Below, piece after piece: positions 6,732 to 15,375 of a DNA stretch of 39,474 nt. Position numbers and translations under genes: made by a program. Under the pieces are notes generated by a model. That model was given only the letters and a program-made list of their open reading frames with translations. It ran no database searches and was not told the origin of the DNA. The stretch is from Bacteroidales bacterium (lineage in GTDB: Bacteria > Bacteroidota > Bacteroidia > Bacteroidales > UBA932). Location of the stretch: contig JAGAAF010000026.1 in the NCBI GenBank assembly GCA_017615435.1, forward strand, positions 1 through 39,474, in the 5' to 3' direction. How positions within the stretch are numbered: position 1 is the stretch's first letter; each line of letters begins with the position of its first letter.

Positions 6732-8057
6732 TTAGATAAAGATATACTTGCAGATAAACAGCGCTGCGAGGACCCACATAGTGACGCTGATCTCCTTGAA
6801 CTTGCCGGCGACGGCGTGGCAGAGGACATAAGCGATGACACCGAGGAGGATACCGTCGGAGATGCTGTAAGCAAGAGGCATCATAATGATGGTGATGAAT
6901 GCCGGGATAGCCTTGCAGTAGTCTTCCCAATGGATGGTCTTGATCGAAGGCATCATCATAACACCGACGATGATGAGGGCGGGAGCGGTTGCTGCGCCCG
7001 GGATTGCCAGGAAGACGGGGCTCAGGAACAGAGCCAGACCGAAGAAGACTGCCACGGAGAAGGCTGTGAGACCGGTACGGCCGCCTTCACCCACACCAGA
7101 GGCGCTCTCCACATAAGTGGTAGTGGTGGAAGTTCCGAAGCAAGCGCCGCAGATGGTAGCGATAGAGTCGGCAAGGAACATCTTCTCAACTCCCTCGATT
7201 TCTTCATTGCCTTTGTTGATGAGGCCGGCTCCCTGGTGCACGCCGATGATGGTGCCCATAGTGTCGAACATATCGATGAAGAGGAAGGTGAACACGACTG
7301 CGAGCATATCCCAGCTCAGGATCTGACCCCACTCGAACTTGCAGAAGATGGGACCGAGGCCGTCGGGCAGGGAGACAACCTTCGAAGGAAGGGTGGTGAT
7401 TGCTGCGCCGGTGGCGGGATCCTTGATGAGCAGGCCGATGACGGCGGTGATGAGGATACCCCAGAGGATACCTCCGCGGACCTTGGCCATCACGAGGCCG
7501 GCGGTGATCACGAGACCGATGAGGCCGAGGAGGGCCTTGCCGTGGGTGATGTCGCCGAGGCCGACGAGGGTAGCGCCGTTGTCCACGATGATGCCGGCGT
7601 TCTGCATACCGATGAAGGCGATGAAGAGGCCGATACCGGCGCCGATAGCTTTCTTAAGGGTGCCGGGGATGGCGTTGATGAGCCAGGTACGGACTTTCGT
7701 CACCGTGAAGATGAGGAAGAGGATACCTTCGAGCAGAACGGCCGTGAGGGCGAACTGCCAGCTGTGGCCCATACCGAGGCAGACCGTGAACACGAAGAAG
7801 GCGTTGAGGCCCATACCAGGGGCAAGGGCGAACGGCTTCTTGGCGTAGAGGGCCATAACCAGGGTACCGATGATGGCTGCGAGAGCGGTGGCCGTAAAGA
7901 CCGATCCGCCGGGCATATCAAGGGCACTGAAGATGCCGGGGTTGACAGCCAGGATGTAGGCCATCGTAAGGAAGGTGGTCAGACCCGCGAGAATCTCAGT
8001 ACGTACGTTGTGCTTCGAACTGTCGAAGCCAAAGAGTTTCTCAAAGAAAGGTTTCAT
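6732..8057 (-). CDS. pbuG: NCS2 guanine/hypoxanthine permease (AzgA/PbuG type)
   Basis: A 441-residue inner-membrane purine base transporter of the AzgA-like branch of NCS2 (PbuG, GhxP/AdeQ relatives), importing guanine, hypoxanthine or adenine by proton symport. The family N-terminus is clear (FFEKLFGFDSSKHNVRTEILAGLTTFLTMAYILAVNPGI), as are the substrate helices (KKPFALAPGMGLNAFF; FGTSTTTTYVESASGVGEGGRTGLTA). Length and about 12-14 hydrophobic segments are normal. It is the last gene of the operon, 13 bases after the Tsx-like channel gene and followed by a terminator. Company with guaB and guaA supports a purine base substrate; the exact base cannot be read from the sequence. Confidence 0.94.
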   Translation of the reverse strand: MKPFFEKLFGFDSSKHNVRTEILAGLTTFLTMAYILAVNPGIFSALDMPGGSVFTATALAAIIGTLVMALYAKKPFALAPGMGLNAFFVFTVCLGMGHSWQFALTAVLLEGILFLIFTVTKVRTWLINAIPGTLKKAIGAGIGLFIAFIGMQNAGIIVDNGATLVGLGDITHGKALLGLIGLVITAGLVMAKVRGGILWGILITAVIGLLIKDPATGAAITTLPSKVVSLPDGLGPIFCKFEWGQILSWDMLAVVFTFLFIDMFDTMGTIIGVHQGAGLINKGNEEIEGVEKMFLADSIATICGACFGTSTTTTYVESASGVGEGGRTGLTAFSVAVFFGLALFLSPVFLAIPGAATAPALIIVGVMMMPSIKTIHWEDYCKAIPAFITIIMMPLAYSISDGILLGVIAYVLCHAVAGKFKEISVTMWVLAALFICKYIFI

Positions 8058-8070
8058 AGTTTAGAGGAGT

Positions 8071-8814
8071 TTAGAAGATCCACTTGGTACCGATGCAGGG
8101 GAGGCACTTGAAGCCGTAGTTGCCGGCGAAGTTGACGGAAAGTTCGACCTCACCACCGACGTGGAGGTTGTCAACACCGAAGAGGTGACCCACGTTGTAC
8201 CAGAGCTGAGGCTCGGAAAGGATGGAGAACTTGGTCTCGTGGGGGTTGAGCGGATCGTCTGCGTTTGCGAACACGCTGTCGTTGCCCCAGATATCAATGA
8301 AGCCGCTGAAGCGGAGACCTTCCACACCGAAGATGTCCTGCATTCCCCACACGCCCGTGAACTTGACGGGAACGGAAGCGCTGCCGAAGCCCATGTGCTG
8401 GTCGTACATAACGGCAACATTGTAGATGTTCTTGAAGTCGTCGGAATGCATAAAGTAGTTTACACCCACGCAGGCGACACCTGCGCCCCAGGTGGCTCCG
8501 TCATACTCTACGTGGAGGCTGAGGTCGGCAAGTTTGCTGTCTTTCCAGAAGTTCAGGTTGCGCTCGATCTCGAAGTAACTGCCGTTGAATGCGGAAGCGG
8601 CGCCGGGCGTCTGACGATCATCTGCAGTTGCATAGTAATGATCGATGAAGAAGAAGGTGTCTCCCCAGTTGTCTGCATAGAAGCCCTCGAAGGTGGTGGT
8701 GGCGTAGCCGCGGCCGAGGTCGTAGAACATCTGGAGGTTGGTCTGTGCAGAAGCGTTAAAGTTTACTGCAAATGCTGCGACTGCCGCAGCGGCGAAAAAG
8801 ACAAACTTTTTCAT
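8071..8814 (-). CDS. DUF5020 outer-membrane channel, Tsx-like
   Basis: A 247-residue secreted beta-barrel candidate. It has a clean signal peptide (MKKFVFFAAAAVAAFAVNFNASAQ) followed by alternating aromatic strands and ends in -KWIF, an outer-membrane-type C-terminal aromatic residue. It resembles the DUF5020 family, related to Tsx, the nucleoside-specific channel of enteric bacteria. Features include NLQMFYDLGRGYATTTFEGFYADNWGDTFFFIDHYY near the N-terminus, much like the Tsx first strands. Lying between two purine/pyrimidine permeases, it probably forms the outer-membrane entry route for nucleosides or bases. Assignment to the Tsx-like fold is good; the substrate is inferred from neighbours. 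Confidence 0.85.
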   Translation of the reverse strand: MKKFVFFAAAAVAAFAVNFNASAQTNLQMFYDLGRGYATTTFEGFYADNWGDTFFFIDHYYATADDRQTPGAASAFNGSYFEIERNLNFWKDSKLADLSLHVEYDGATWGAGVACVGVNYFMHSDDFKNIYNVAVMYDQHMGFGSASVPVKFTGVWGMQDIFGVEGLRFSGFIDIWGNDSVFANADDPLNPHETKFSILSEPQLWYNVGHLFGVDNLHVGGEVELSVNFAGNYGFKCLPCIGTKWIF

Positions 8815-8835
8815 AAAGGATAAATTGGGTTTTGT

Positions 8836-8859
8836 GCCCTCAGGACGTAGCCTGAGGGC
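8836..8859 (-). promoter_or_regulatory. Intercistronic hairpin between permease and Tsx-like gene
   Basis: GCCCTCAGG (8836-8844) is perfectly inverted at 8851-8859 around a 6-base loop, in the 77-base gap after the uracil/xanthine permease gene. On the minus strand no T-run follows, so it is a poor terminator. An mRNA processing or stability element that sets porin versus permease levels is plausible. Confidence 0.5.
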
Positions 8860-8891
8860 GGGTTATAAATAAATAGGATTAAGGTTTCAAA

Positions 8892-10250
8892 TTAGTCACG
8901 CAGGGACGGGTTGGCCTCGAAGTCGACTGCTTTGTCGCCCTCGGGGTTGGAACCGAACTCGTAGTCCTTGCCGGGGAGGATAGCGTTGAGGATCACACCC
9001 ACGATAGCTGCAACTGCAAGTCCGCTGAGCGAAGTGAATCCGAGAGGAATCGAGTCGTTAGCACCGTACTTGATACCGATTGCGAGCACGAGGATGAGGG
9101 CCATCACGATAACGTTGCGGCTCTTCTTGAAGTCCACGTGATTCTCCACGACGTTGCGCACACCGACTGCGGAGATCATACCGTAGAGCACGAGCGAGAC
9201 GCCTCCGATGGTGGCGGCGGGCATTGCGGCGATGATGGCGGCGAACTTCGGGCAGAAGCTCAGAAGGATCGCGAACAGGGCTGCGATGCGGATAACGCGG
9301 GGATCGTAGACGCGGGTGATGTTCAGCACGCCGGTGTTCTCACCGTAGGTGGTGTTGGCAGGTGCGCCGAAGAGGGAAGCGAGGATGGTGGCGAGACCGT
9401 CGCCCATAAGGGTGCGGTGCAGACCCGGATCCTCAAGGTAGTTGATGCCGGTAGTGGAGGAGATAGCGCACATATCGCCGATATGCTCCACCATAGTCGC
9501 GAGCGAGATGGGGAGGATGGCGATGATGGCGGCCACCACGAGGCCCCAGTTCGGGTTCGCGAAGACTGCGAAAGCGGTGTCCTGCATCTTGAACGGCAGG
9601 CCGAGCCAGGCCGCTTCACGAACGCCGCTCCAGTCCACGAGGCCGAAGCAGGCTGCGACGATGTAAGAACCGAGCACACCGAGGAGGATAGGGACGATCT
9701 TGATCATACCCTTGCCCCAGATGTTGGCCACGATGATGATGGCGATGGCCAGAAGGGCGATCCACCAGTTGGACATACAACTCGAAATGGCGGTGCCGGC
9801 GAGGCAGAGGCCGATGGCGATGATGATCGGGCCCGTGACGATGGGCGGGAAGAACTTCATCACGCGCTGAGGGCCGAAGAGCTTGAACAGACCGGCGAGC
9901 ACGAAATACATAAGGCCGGCGCTGACCACACCGATGCAGGCGTAGGGGAGAGACTCGGCGGGCGCGAGACCCCTTTCGGCGCCCATCTGCACGACGGCTG
10001 CGTAGCCGCCGAGGAAGGCGAATGAAGATCCGAGGAAAGCGGGGACCTTGAATTTCGTCAGAGCGTGGAAGAGGAGAGTACCGACTCCTGCGAAGAGGAG
10101 CGTTGCGGAGATGGAGAGTCCTGTGATGACGGGTACGAGAACCGTCGCACCGAACATTGCGAAGAGGTGCTGGGCACCGAGAACCGCCATCCTGCCCTTG
10201 CCAAGGGCGCGGGCGTCGTAAACGGGTTCGTTTGTCTGAACTTTTGCCAT
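8892..10250 (-). CDS. uraA: NCS2 uracil/xanthine permease (UraA-like)
   Basis: A 452-residue inner-membrane nucleobase:proton symporter of the NAT/NCS2 family. Landmarks include LGAQHLFAMFGATVLVPVITG (the first helix QH motif), SLATMVEHIGDMCAISSTTG (the substrate-binding Glu region) and APANTTYGENTGVLNITRVYD. The last matches the uracil-type signature (TTYGENxGVxxITRVY) better than the xanthine/urate type. Despite its place in a guanine nucleotide operon, uracil is therefore the more likely substrate; this is a motif inference. It lies 24 bases below guaA and 77 bases above the Tsx-like gene. About 14 hydrophobic helices are present and the length is normal. Confidence 0.92.
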   Translation of the reverse strand: MAKVQTNEPVYDARALGKGRMAVLGAQHLFAMFGATVLVPVITGLSISATLLFAGVGTLLFHALTKFKVPAFLGSSFAFLGGYAAVVQMGAERGLAPAESLPYACIGVVSAGLMYFVLAGLFKLFGPQRVMKFFPPIVTGPIIIAIGLCLAGTAISSCMSNWWIALLAIAIIIVANIWGKGMIKIVPILLGVLGSYIVAACFGLVDWSGVREAAWLGLPFKMQDTAFAVFANPNWGLVVAAIIAILPISLATMVEHIGDMCAISSTTGINYLEDPGLHRTLMGDGLATILASLFGAPANTTYGENTGVLNITRVYDPRVIRIAALFAILLSFCPKFAAIIAAMPAATIGGVSLVLYGMISAVGVRNVVENHVDFKKSRNVIVMALILVLAIGIKYGANDSIPLGFTSLSGLAVAAIVGVILNAILPGKDYEFGSNPEGDKAVDFEANPSLRD

Positions 10251-10274
10251 ATTACTTCTTAAGGTTAGAAATGA

Positions 10275-11261
10275 TTATTCCCATTCAATAGTTCCGGTTG
10301 GTTTCGGGGAGAGGTCGAAGAGGACGCGGTTGACGCCCTTCACTTCTTTAAGTATCCTGTCGGTGATGTGCTGAAGGATTGCGAAAGGTATTTCCGGCAC
10401 GGTGGCGGTTACGGCGTCGCGGGTGTTGACGGCACGGATAACGACCGGCCATTCGTAGGAGCGCTTGCCGTCCTTGATACCGGTGGATTTGTAGTCGGGG
10501 ACGATGGTGAAGAACTGCCATACTTTGCCCTCCAGGCCGTTCTTCGCGAATTCCTCGCGAAGGATGGCGTCGGACTCGCGCACTGCCTCGAGGCGGTCGC
10601 GGGTGATGGCGCCGGTGCAGCGTACGCCCAGGCCGGGACCGGGGAACGGCTGGCGGTAGACCATACTGTCCGGAAGTCCGAGGGCGGTGCCCACGACTCT
10701 GACTTCGTCTTTATAGAGAAGCTTGACAGGCTCCACGAGCTCGAAATGCAGCTCTGGCGGCAGGCCGCCCACGTTGTGGTGGGCCTTTATGCCGTCTTTG
10801 CTCTCGAGGATGTCCGGGTAGATGGTGCCCTGGCCGAGGAACTTGATGCCGTCCAGTTTGGCTGCCTCCTCTGCGAAGACGTCGATGAACTCCTTGCCGA
10901 TGATGTGGCGCTTCTCCTCCGGATCGGTAACTCCTGCGAGTTTGTTGAGGAAGCGGTCGACTGCGTCCACATAGATCAGTTCTGCTCCAAGCTGGTCACG
11001 GAAGACCCTGACAACCTCTTCGGGCTCTCCCTTACGGAGAAGACCGTGGTTGACGTGGACGCAGACCAGATTCTTGCCGATGGCTTTGATAAGGAAAGCT
11101 GCGGTGACGGATGAATCAACTCCGCCTGACAGTGCGAGGAGAACTTTGCTGTCGCCGATCTGCTCGCGCAGAGCTTTGACTTGTTCGTCTATAAACTTTT
11201 TGGCTTGGGTTTCACCGGTTATTCTTTCCATCGAGGCCGGTCGCACGTCTGACTGATTCAT
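10275..11261 (-). CDS. guaA: GMP synthetase ATP-pyrophosphatase subunit, no amidotransferase domain
   Basis: A 328-residue protein with the synthetase half of GuaA, which adenylylates XMP and aminates it to GMP. The PP-loop SGGVDSS is at residues 45-51. It is followed by HVNHGLLRKGE, YRQPFPGPGLGVRC and the dimerisation domain ending FDLSPKPTGTIEWE. The usual ~190-residue N-terminal glutamine amidotransferase (class I) domain is missing, and no such gene lies nearby. This resembles the split, archaeal-type GMP synthetase subunit B. It must use free ammonia or a glutaminase subunit encoded elsewhere. It starts 3 bases after guaB, so the two are co-translated from one operon. Translation may instead start at Met11. 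Confidence 0.93.
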   Translation of the reverse strand: MNQSDVRPASMERITGETQAKKFIDEQVKALREQIGDSKVLLALSGGVDSSVTAAFLIKAIGKNLVCVHVNHGLLRKGEPEEVVRVFRDQLGAELIYVDAVDRFLNKLAGVTDPEEKRHIIGKEFIDVFAEEAAKLDGIKFLGQGTIYPDILESKDGIKAHHNVGGLPPELHFELVEPVKLLYKDEVRVVGTALGLPDSMVYRQPFPGPGLGVRCTGAITRDRLEAVRESDAILREEFAKNGLEGKVWQFFTIVPDYKSTGIKDGKRSYEWPVVIRAVNTRDAVTATVPEIPFAILQHITDRILKEVKGVNRVLFDLSPKPTGTIEWE

Positions 11262-11264
11262 CTT

Positions 11265-12344
11265 TTACTTGTAATTAGGAGCTTCCTTGGTAATCTTTAC
11301 ATCGTGCGGATGGCTCTCGACCATTCCGCTTGTGGTGATTCTGACGAATTTCGCGTTCTTGAGGGCGGCGAGGTCAGGTGCGCCGCAGTAGCCCATTCCT
11401 GAGCGGATGCCGCCGATTAGCTGGAAGATGACGTCCGCCACGGGGCCTTTGTAAGCCACCTTGCCGACTATGCCTTCGGGAACCAGCTTGCTGGCGCCTT
11501 CCTGGAAGTAGCGGTCGGACGAGCCGGCCTGCATAGCGTCGAGCGATCCCATTCCACGGAACACCTTGTACAGGATGCCGCCGTCCACGAAAGTCTCGCC
11601 CGGGGCTTCCTCTGTTCCGGCGAACATAGAGCCGAACATCAGGCAGTCCGCGCCGGCCGCGAGCGCCTTGACGGCGTCGCCTGAGTAGCGGAGACCACCG
11701 TCTCCGATCACGGGCACGCCCGTCCCGCGCGCGGCCTTCGACACTTCGTAGATAGCGCTGAGCTGGGGAACACCCACTCCGGCGACCACTCGGGTGGTAC
11801 AGATGGAGCCGGGGCCTATGCCCACCTTCACGCCGTCAGCGCCGGCCTCGATGAGGCACTTCGCTGCGTCCGCGGTGGCGATGTTGCCCACGACCACATC
11901 TATATTATTAAAGGTACGCTTGATCTGGGTGAGGAGATCGACGACGTTCTTGGAATGACCGTGCGCGCAATCGAGAACGACTGCATCCACGCCGGCCGCG
12001 CTGAGAGCCTCGACACGTTCGAGGGAACCGCTGCCGATTCCGACCGCAGCGGCGACTTTGCAGCCGTCGCTCTTCACCTCGGCCACCTGCGCGGCCTGGC
12101 GCTCCACCGACATATTTTTATGAATAACGCCGATGCCTCCTTCTCTTGCGAGAGCCCGGGCCATCGGCGCTTCAGTCACAGTGTCCATCGCGGCGGACAC
12201 AATTGGAATGTCGAGCGAAATGTTTCTGGAAAATCGGCAGTTAAGCAACACCTGCTTCGGAACTACCTCCGAGTAGGCAGGCACTAGAAGGACATCATCG
12301 AAAGTGAGACCTTCCAGGATGATTTTTTCTTCTTCGAAAGACAT
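11265..12344 (-). CDS. guaB: IMP dehydrogenase lacking the CBS (Bateman) module
   Basis: A 359-residue IMP dehydrogenase, oxidising IMP to XMP with NAD+, the committed step to GMP. The catalytic loop [11 protein letters not shown] (Cys182) is intact, as are [17 protein letters not shown] and the flap [19 protein letters not shown]. The chain goes straight from [14 protein letters not shown] (residues 78-91) to [12 protein letters not shown]. The ~120-residue tandem CBS pair normally inserted there is absent, which explains the short length. Start 12344 (MSFEEEKI) is preferred because upstream alternatives at 12359 and 12365 lie inside or against the promoter box. It heads the purine operon. 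Confidence 0.95.
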   Translation of the reverse strand: MSFEEEKIILEGLTFDDVLLVPAYSEVVPKQVLLNCRFSRNISLDIPIVSAAMDTVTEAPMARALAREGGIGVIHKNMSVERQAAQVAEVKSDGCKVAAAVGIGSGSLERVEALSAAGVDAVVLDCAHGHSKNVVDLLTQIKRTFNNIDVVVGNIATADAAKCLIEAGADGVKVGIGPGSICTTRVVAGVGVPQLSAIYEVSKAARGTGVPVIGDGGLRYSGDAVKALAAGADCLMFGSMFAGTEEAPGETFVDGGILYKVFRGMGSLDAMQAGSSDRYFQEGASKLVPEGIVGKVAYKGPVADVIFQLIGGIRSGMGYCGAPDLAALKNAKFVRITTSGMVESHPHDVKITKEAPNYK

Positions 12345-12362
12345 AAGGGTACTAACCATATG

Positions 12363-12393
12363 CAAAGATACGCGACCGACTTGAAATCACAAA
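12363..12393 (-). promoter_or_regulatory. Promoter of the guaB-guaA purine operon
   Basis: The minus strand carries TTTG at 12393-12390, a 19-base spacer, then TATCTTTG at 12370-12363. This is a full match to the Bacteroidota -33/-7 arrangement. The expected start near 12356 leaves a leader of about 12 bases before the ATG at 12344, too short for a riboswitch. Confidence 0.8.
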
Positions 12394-12433
12394 AAAATTC
12401 TGAGAAAAAAATTCACTTTTTATCCACAATCCG

Positions 12434-12441
12434 TATTTTTG
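12434..12441 (+). promoter_or_regulatory. -7 box for the receiver/PPDK_N gene
   Basis: TATTTTTG at 12434-12441, 6 bases before the ATG at 12448, so the transcript is probably leaderless. No -33 TTTG at the expected distance. Confidence 0.55.
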
Positions 12442-12447
12442 TAAGGT

Positions 12448-15375
12448 ATGCAAGATTTCACCACATTGATGAAGCGAAGGATCAGAAGGATCCTGCTCGT
12501 CTGCAACAACTACGACAGCTATTCCCTGGAGGAAGACGGCCATATCGAGTCGCTGATCGCGGCCGATTACCTGGAACTCAACCTGAGCAATCCTCCGGCA
12601 ATCGTGCGTGTGGAAACAACCGTCCAGGCCCTTGAACTGCTGGAAGCGGGGGAGAAGTTCGACCTTGCCATCACTATGTACAATGTGGGCGAACTGGACG
12701 TGTTCACCTTCTCGCACAAGGCGAAGGCCTGCAACCCGGATATGCCTGTGGTGCTGCTCTGCGGCTATGCCAAGGAGATTTTCCGCAAGATCGCGGAGGC
12801 TGACAAATCCTGCATAGACCACGTCTTCTGCTGGAACAACAGCACGGACGTTATCATCGCCATCATCAAGCTGATCGAGGATGGAATGAACGCTGACCAC
12901 GATATACTGAGCTACGGCGTTCAGGCTATTCTTCTTGTCGAAGACTCGGTCCGTTACTATTCCACATACCTTCCGGCGCTGTACAGCATTATCCTGCATC
13001 AGAACGCCTCGGCCGTGCGCGACGCCCTTAACGAGCAGCAGCAGAAGGCCCGTAAGCGCGCCCGCCCTAAGATCCTTATGGCGACCAACTACGACGATGC
13101 TATTGCCCTCTATGAGAAGTATAAGAACAACCTGCTGGGAGTCATCTCCGATGTGGGTTTCGTGCTTCACAAAGGCGATCTTTCGAAGAATGAAAAGCTG
13201 GATGCCGGTGTGGATCTCTGCAAACATATCAGGAAGGACAATCCCAAGATGCCTTTCCTGATGCAGTCCTCGCAGGAGAGCATCAGGATAGTCGCCGAAT
13301 CGCTCGGCGTCGGCTTCCTTCAGAAGTCTTCAAAGACCCTGACTTACGAACTTGAAGAATATATAGGTAAACACTTCGGCTTCGGCGATTTCGTGGTTAC
13401 TGACCCAGAAACCGGCGCGGAAGTGGCACGTGCCCACGATCTTGCGGAGTTCGAGCAGGTGATGAAGACAGTGCCGGCGGAGTACTTCAACGTCTTCTCC
13501 GCATCGAACTACCTCTCGAAGTGGCTCTTCGCCCGTGGTCTTTTCCAGATCGGTCAGGTCGTGCGCGGATTCACCGTGGAGGGTTTCGCTTCGATAGAGG
13601 AAAACCGCCAGAAGGTAGTCGACCTCGTGCACGATTTCCGTATCGCGCAGGGCCTCGGTGTGGTGGCGAAGTTCAATCCGGACACCTACAACGATACCAT
13701 CTGGTTCGCCAGCCTCGGCGAGGGCTCGCTCGGCGGAAAAGCCCGCGGCCTCGCGTTCCTGAACCACATCCTTCAGAAATACAATCTCTACAACGAGTTC
13801 GAAGGCACACGTATGAGAGTGCCGAAGACGCTGGTGGTGATGACCGACTATTTCGAGAAGTTCATCATCGAGAACGGCCTTCAGTACGTAATCAATTCAG
13901 ATCTTTCAGACGAGGAAATCCTTTCCGAATTCGTTGCGTCGCGCCTGCCGGCTGACCTCATCAAAGGCCTTAAGATATTCATCCACAACACGAACAAACC
14001 GCTGGCAATCAGATCGTCCTCAAAGCTGGAAGACTCTTATTATCAGCCGTTTGCGGGAGTCTATTCGACTTATATGATCCCGCACACGGAGAACGAAGAC
14101 CAGCAGCTCAGACTCCTCACAAAGGCCATCAAGAGCGTGTACGCGAGCGTGTATTTCGCTTCGTCCCGCCGTTACATTACTGCCGCCGCGAACGTCATCT
14201 CCGAAGAAAAGATGGCCATCGTGGTCCAGGAAATCTGCGGCTCGGAGCAGGACGGCTACTATTTCCCGACCATCTCCGGCGTGGCCCGTTCGGTCAACTT
14301 CTACCCGGTGGGCAGCGAGAAATCGGACGATGGAATAGTTAAGATTGCCTATGGCCTCGGCAAGGCCGTAGTGGACGGAGAGCAGGTTCTGCGCTTCTCG
14401 CCCCGCCAGCCGAAGAAGGTCCTTCAGACCTCGACCCCTGAAAACACGGTCTCGGACACACAGAAGAGCATATTCGCCCTCAGCCTGAAGCCTGATTCGT
14501 TCAAGACTTCGGTGGACGACGCCGTAAACCTGGAGCGCATCCCGCTGGCAGACTGCCCGAAGTTCGCTTCGTTCGCGAAGGTGGGCAGCACGTGGGACCG
14601 TGAGAATATGCGCATAGTGGATTCGACCTTCCCCGAAGGTCCGAAGTTCATCACTTTCGCGTCCGTGCTGAAGTACGGTATGTTCCCGCTGGCGAAAATA
14701 ATCACCCGCCTGCTCGATATCGCGAAGGAGGAGATGAAGTGCGACGTGGAGATAGAGTTCGCGGCCAATCTCGAGGCCTCGCCGGCCATCTTCAACGTCC
14801 TGCAGATCAGGCCCATAAGCACGGACAGCCGCTATTCGGAGGTAGATTGGTCGAAGGTGGACTGCAGCAAGGCGTGGCTCAAATCCGCGAACGCGCTCGG
14901 CACCGGCTGGATCGGCGGTGTGGAGGATATAGTCTACATCAAGCGCGAAGCGTTTGACACGCTGAAGACCCGCGAGATAGCGGCCGAGATCACGGAAATC
15001 AACGCCCGGATGCAGCAGGAGAAGCTAGGCTATGTGCTGGTCGGGTTCGGCCGTTGGGGCACCAGCATCGACACCCTCGGCGTGCCCGTGAAATGGAGCG
15101 ATATCTCCGAAGCGCGCGTGCTGGTGGAGTGCTGCCTCGAAAAGTTCAGGGTGGACCCGAGCCAGGGAACGCACTTCTTCCAGAACCTGACGTCCTTTAA
15201 CGTGGGCTATATCAACGTCGATCCGTTCGGCCGCCCGTCGACCGACCTGCTTGATTTCGATCTGCTTGATTCGCTGCCTGCCGTGGAAGAGACGGCCTAC
15301 CTGCGCCACGTGCGCCTGAGCGAGCCGCTGTCCATATGCGTGGACGGTCGCGAGAACCGCGCCGTTATTTCTTAG
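12448..15375 (+). CDS. Receiver-domain / PEP-synthase-type ATP-binding (PPDK_N) fusion protein
   Basis: A 975-residue cytosolic protein. Residues about 12-125 form a receiver-like domain lacking the usual phosphoacceptor (LAITMYN in its place). Residues about 158-305 form a second, apparently complete receiver, with acidic E165/D166, phosphoacceptor D235 in ISDVGF and K293. After a linker of about 110 residues comes a PPDK_N / PEP-pyruvate-binding ATP-grasp domain (about 420-800). Its landmarks are GSLGGKARGLAFL, AIRSSSKLEDSYYQPFAGVYSTY and DVEIEFAANLEASPAIFNVLQIRPIS. The last 160 residues hold a conserved-looking module (GFGRWGTS, DPSQGTHFFQNLTSFNVGYI). No phosphohistidine swivel domain or PEP barrel follows, so it is not a complete PEP synthase. 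The role is unknown. It overlaps the convergent radical SAM gene by 11 bases. Confidence 0.9.
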   Translation: MQDFTTLMKRRIRRILLVCNNYDSYSLEEDGHIESLIAADYLELNLSNPPAIVRVETTVQALELLEAGEKFDLAITMYNVGELDVFTFSHKAKACNPDMPVVLLCGYAKEIFRKIAEADKSCIDHVFCWNNSTDVIIAIIKLIEDGMNADHDILSYGVQAILLVEDSVRYYSTYLPALYSIILHQNASAVRDALNEQQQKARKRARPKILMATNYDDAIALYEKYKNNLLGVISDVGFVLHKGDLSKNEKLDAGVDLCKHIRKDNPKMPFLMQSSQESIRIVAESLGVGFLQKSSKTLTYELEEYIGKHFGFGDFVVTDPETGAEVARAHDLAEFEQVMKTVPAEYFNVFSASNYLSKWLFARGLFQIGQVVRGFTVEGFASIEENRQKVVDLVHDFRIAQGLGVVAKFNPDTYNDTIWFASLGEGSLGGKARGLAFLNHILQKYNLYNEFEGTRMRVPKTLVVMTDYFEKFIIENGLQYVINSDLSDEEILSEFVASRLPADLIKGLKIFIHNTNKPLAIRSSSKLEDSYYQPFAGVYSTYMIPHTENEDQQLRLLTKAIKSVYASVYFASSRRYITAAANVISEEKMAIVVQEICGSEQDGYYFPTISGVARSVNFYPVGSEKSDDGIVKIAYGLGKAVVDGEQVLRFSPRQPKKVLQTSTPENTVSDTQKSIFALSLKPDSFKTSVDDAVNLERIPLADCPKFASFAKVGSTWDRENMRIVDSTFPEGPKFITFASVLKYGMFPLAKIITRLLDIAKEEMKCDVEIEFAANLEASPAIFNVLQIRPISTDSRYSEVDWSKVDCSKAWLKSANALGTGWIGGVEDIVYIKREAFDTLKTREIAAEITEINARMQQEKLGYVLVGFGRWGTSIDTLGVPVKWSDISEARVLVECCLEKFRVDPSQGTHFFQNLTSFNVGYINVDPFGRPSTDLLDFDLLDSLPAVEETAYLRHVRLSEPLSICVDGRENRAVIS

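Noticed and set aside
6816..8111. Long plus-strand reading frame of 431 residues opposite the AzgA-type permease
   Set aside because: Composition is extreme (Asp, Glu, Gly, His rich), as expected from the antisense of a membrane protein gene; the minus-strand frame is a clear NCS2 permease.
9138..10025. 295-residue plus-strand frame opposite the UraA-like permease
   Set aside because: Antisense shadow with acidic, low-complexity composition and no promoter box.
12345..12365. Upstream starts for GuaB at 12359 (ATG) or 12365 (TTG)
   Set aside because: These lie inside or right at the TATCTTTG promoter box, upstream of or at the expected transcription start.
11261..12370. Riboswitch or attenuator ahead of the guaB operon
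   Set aside because: The leader between the expected transcription start and the ATG is about 12 bases, too short for any known purine riboswitch.
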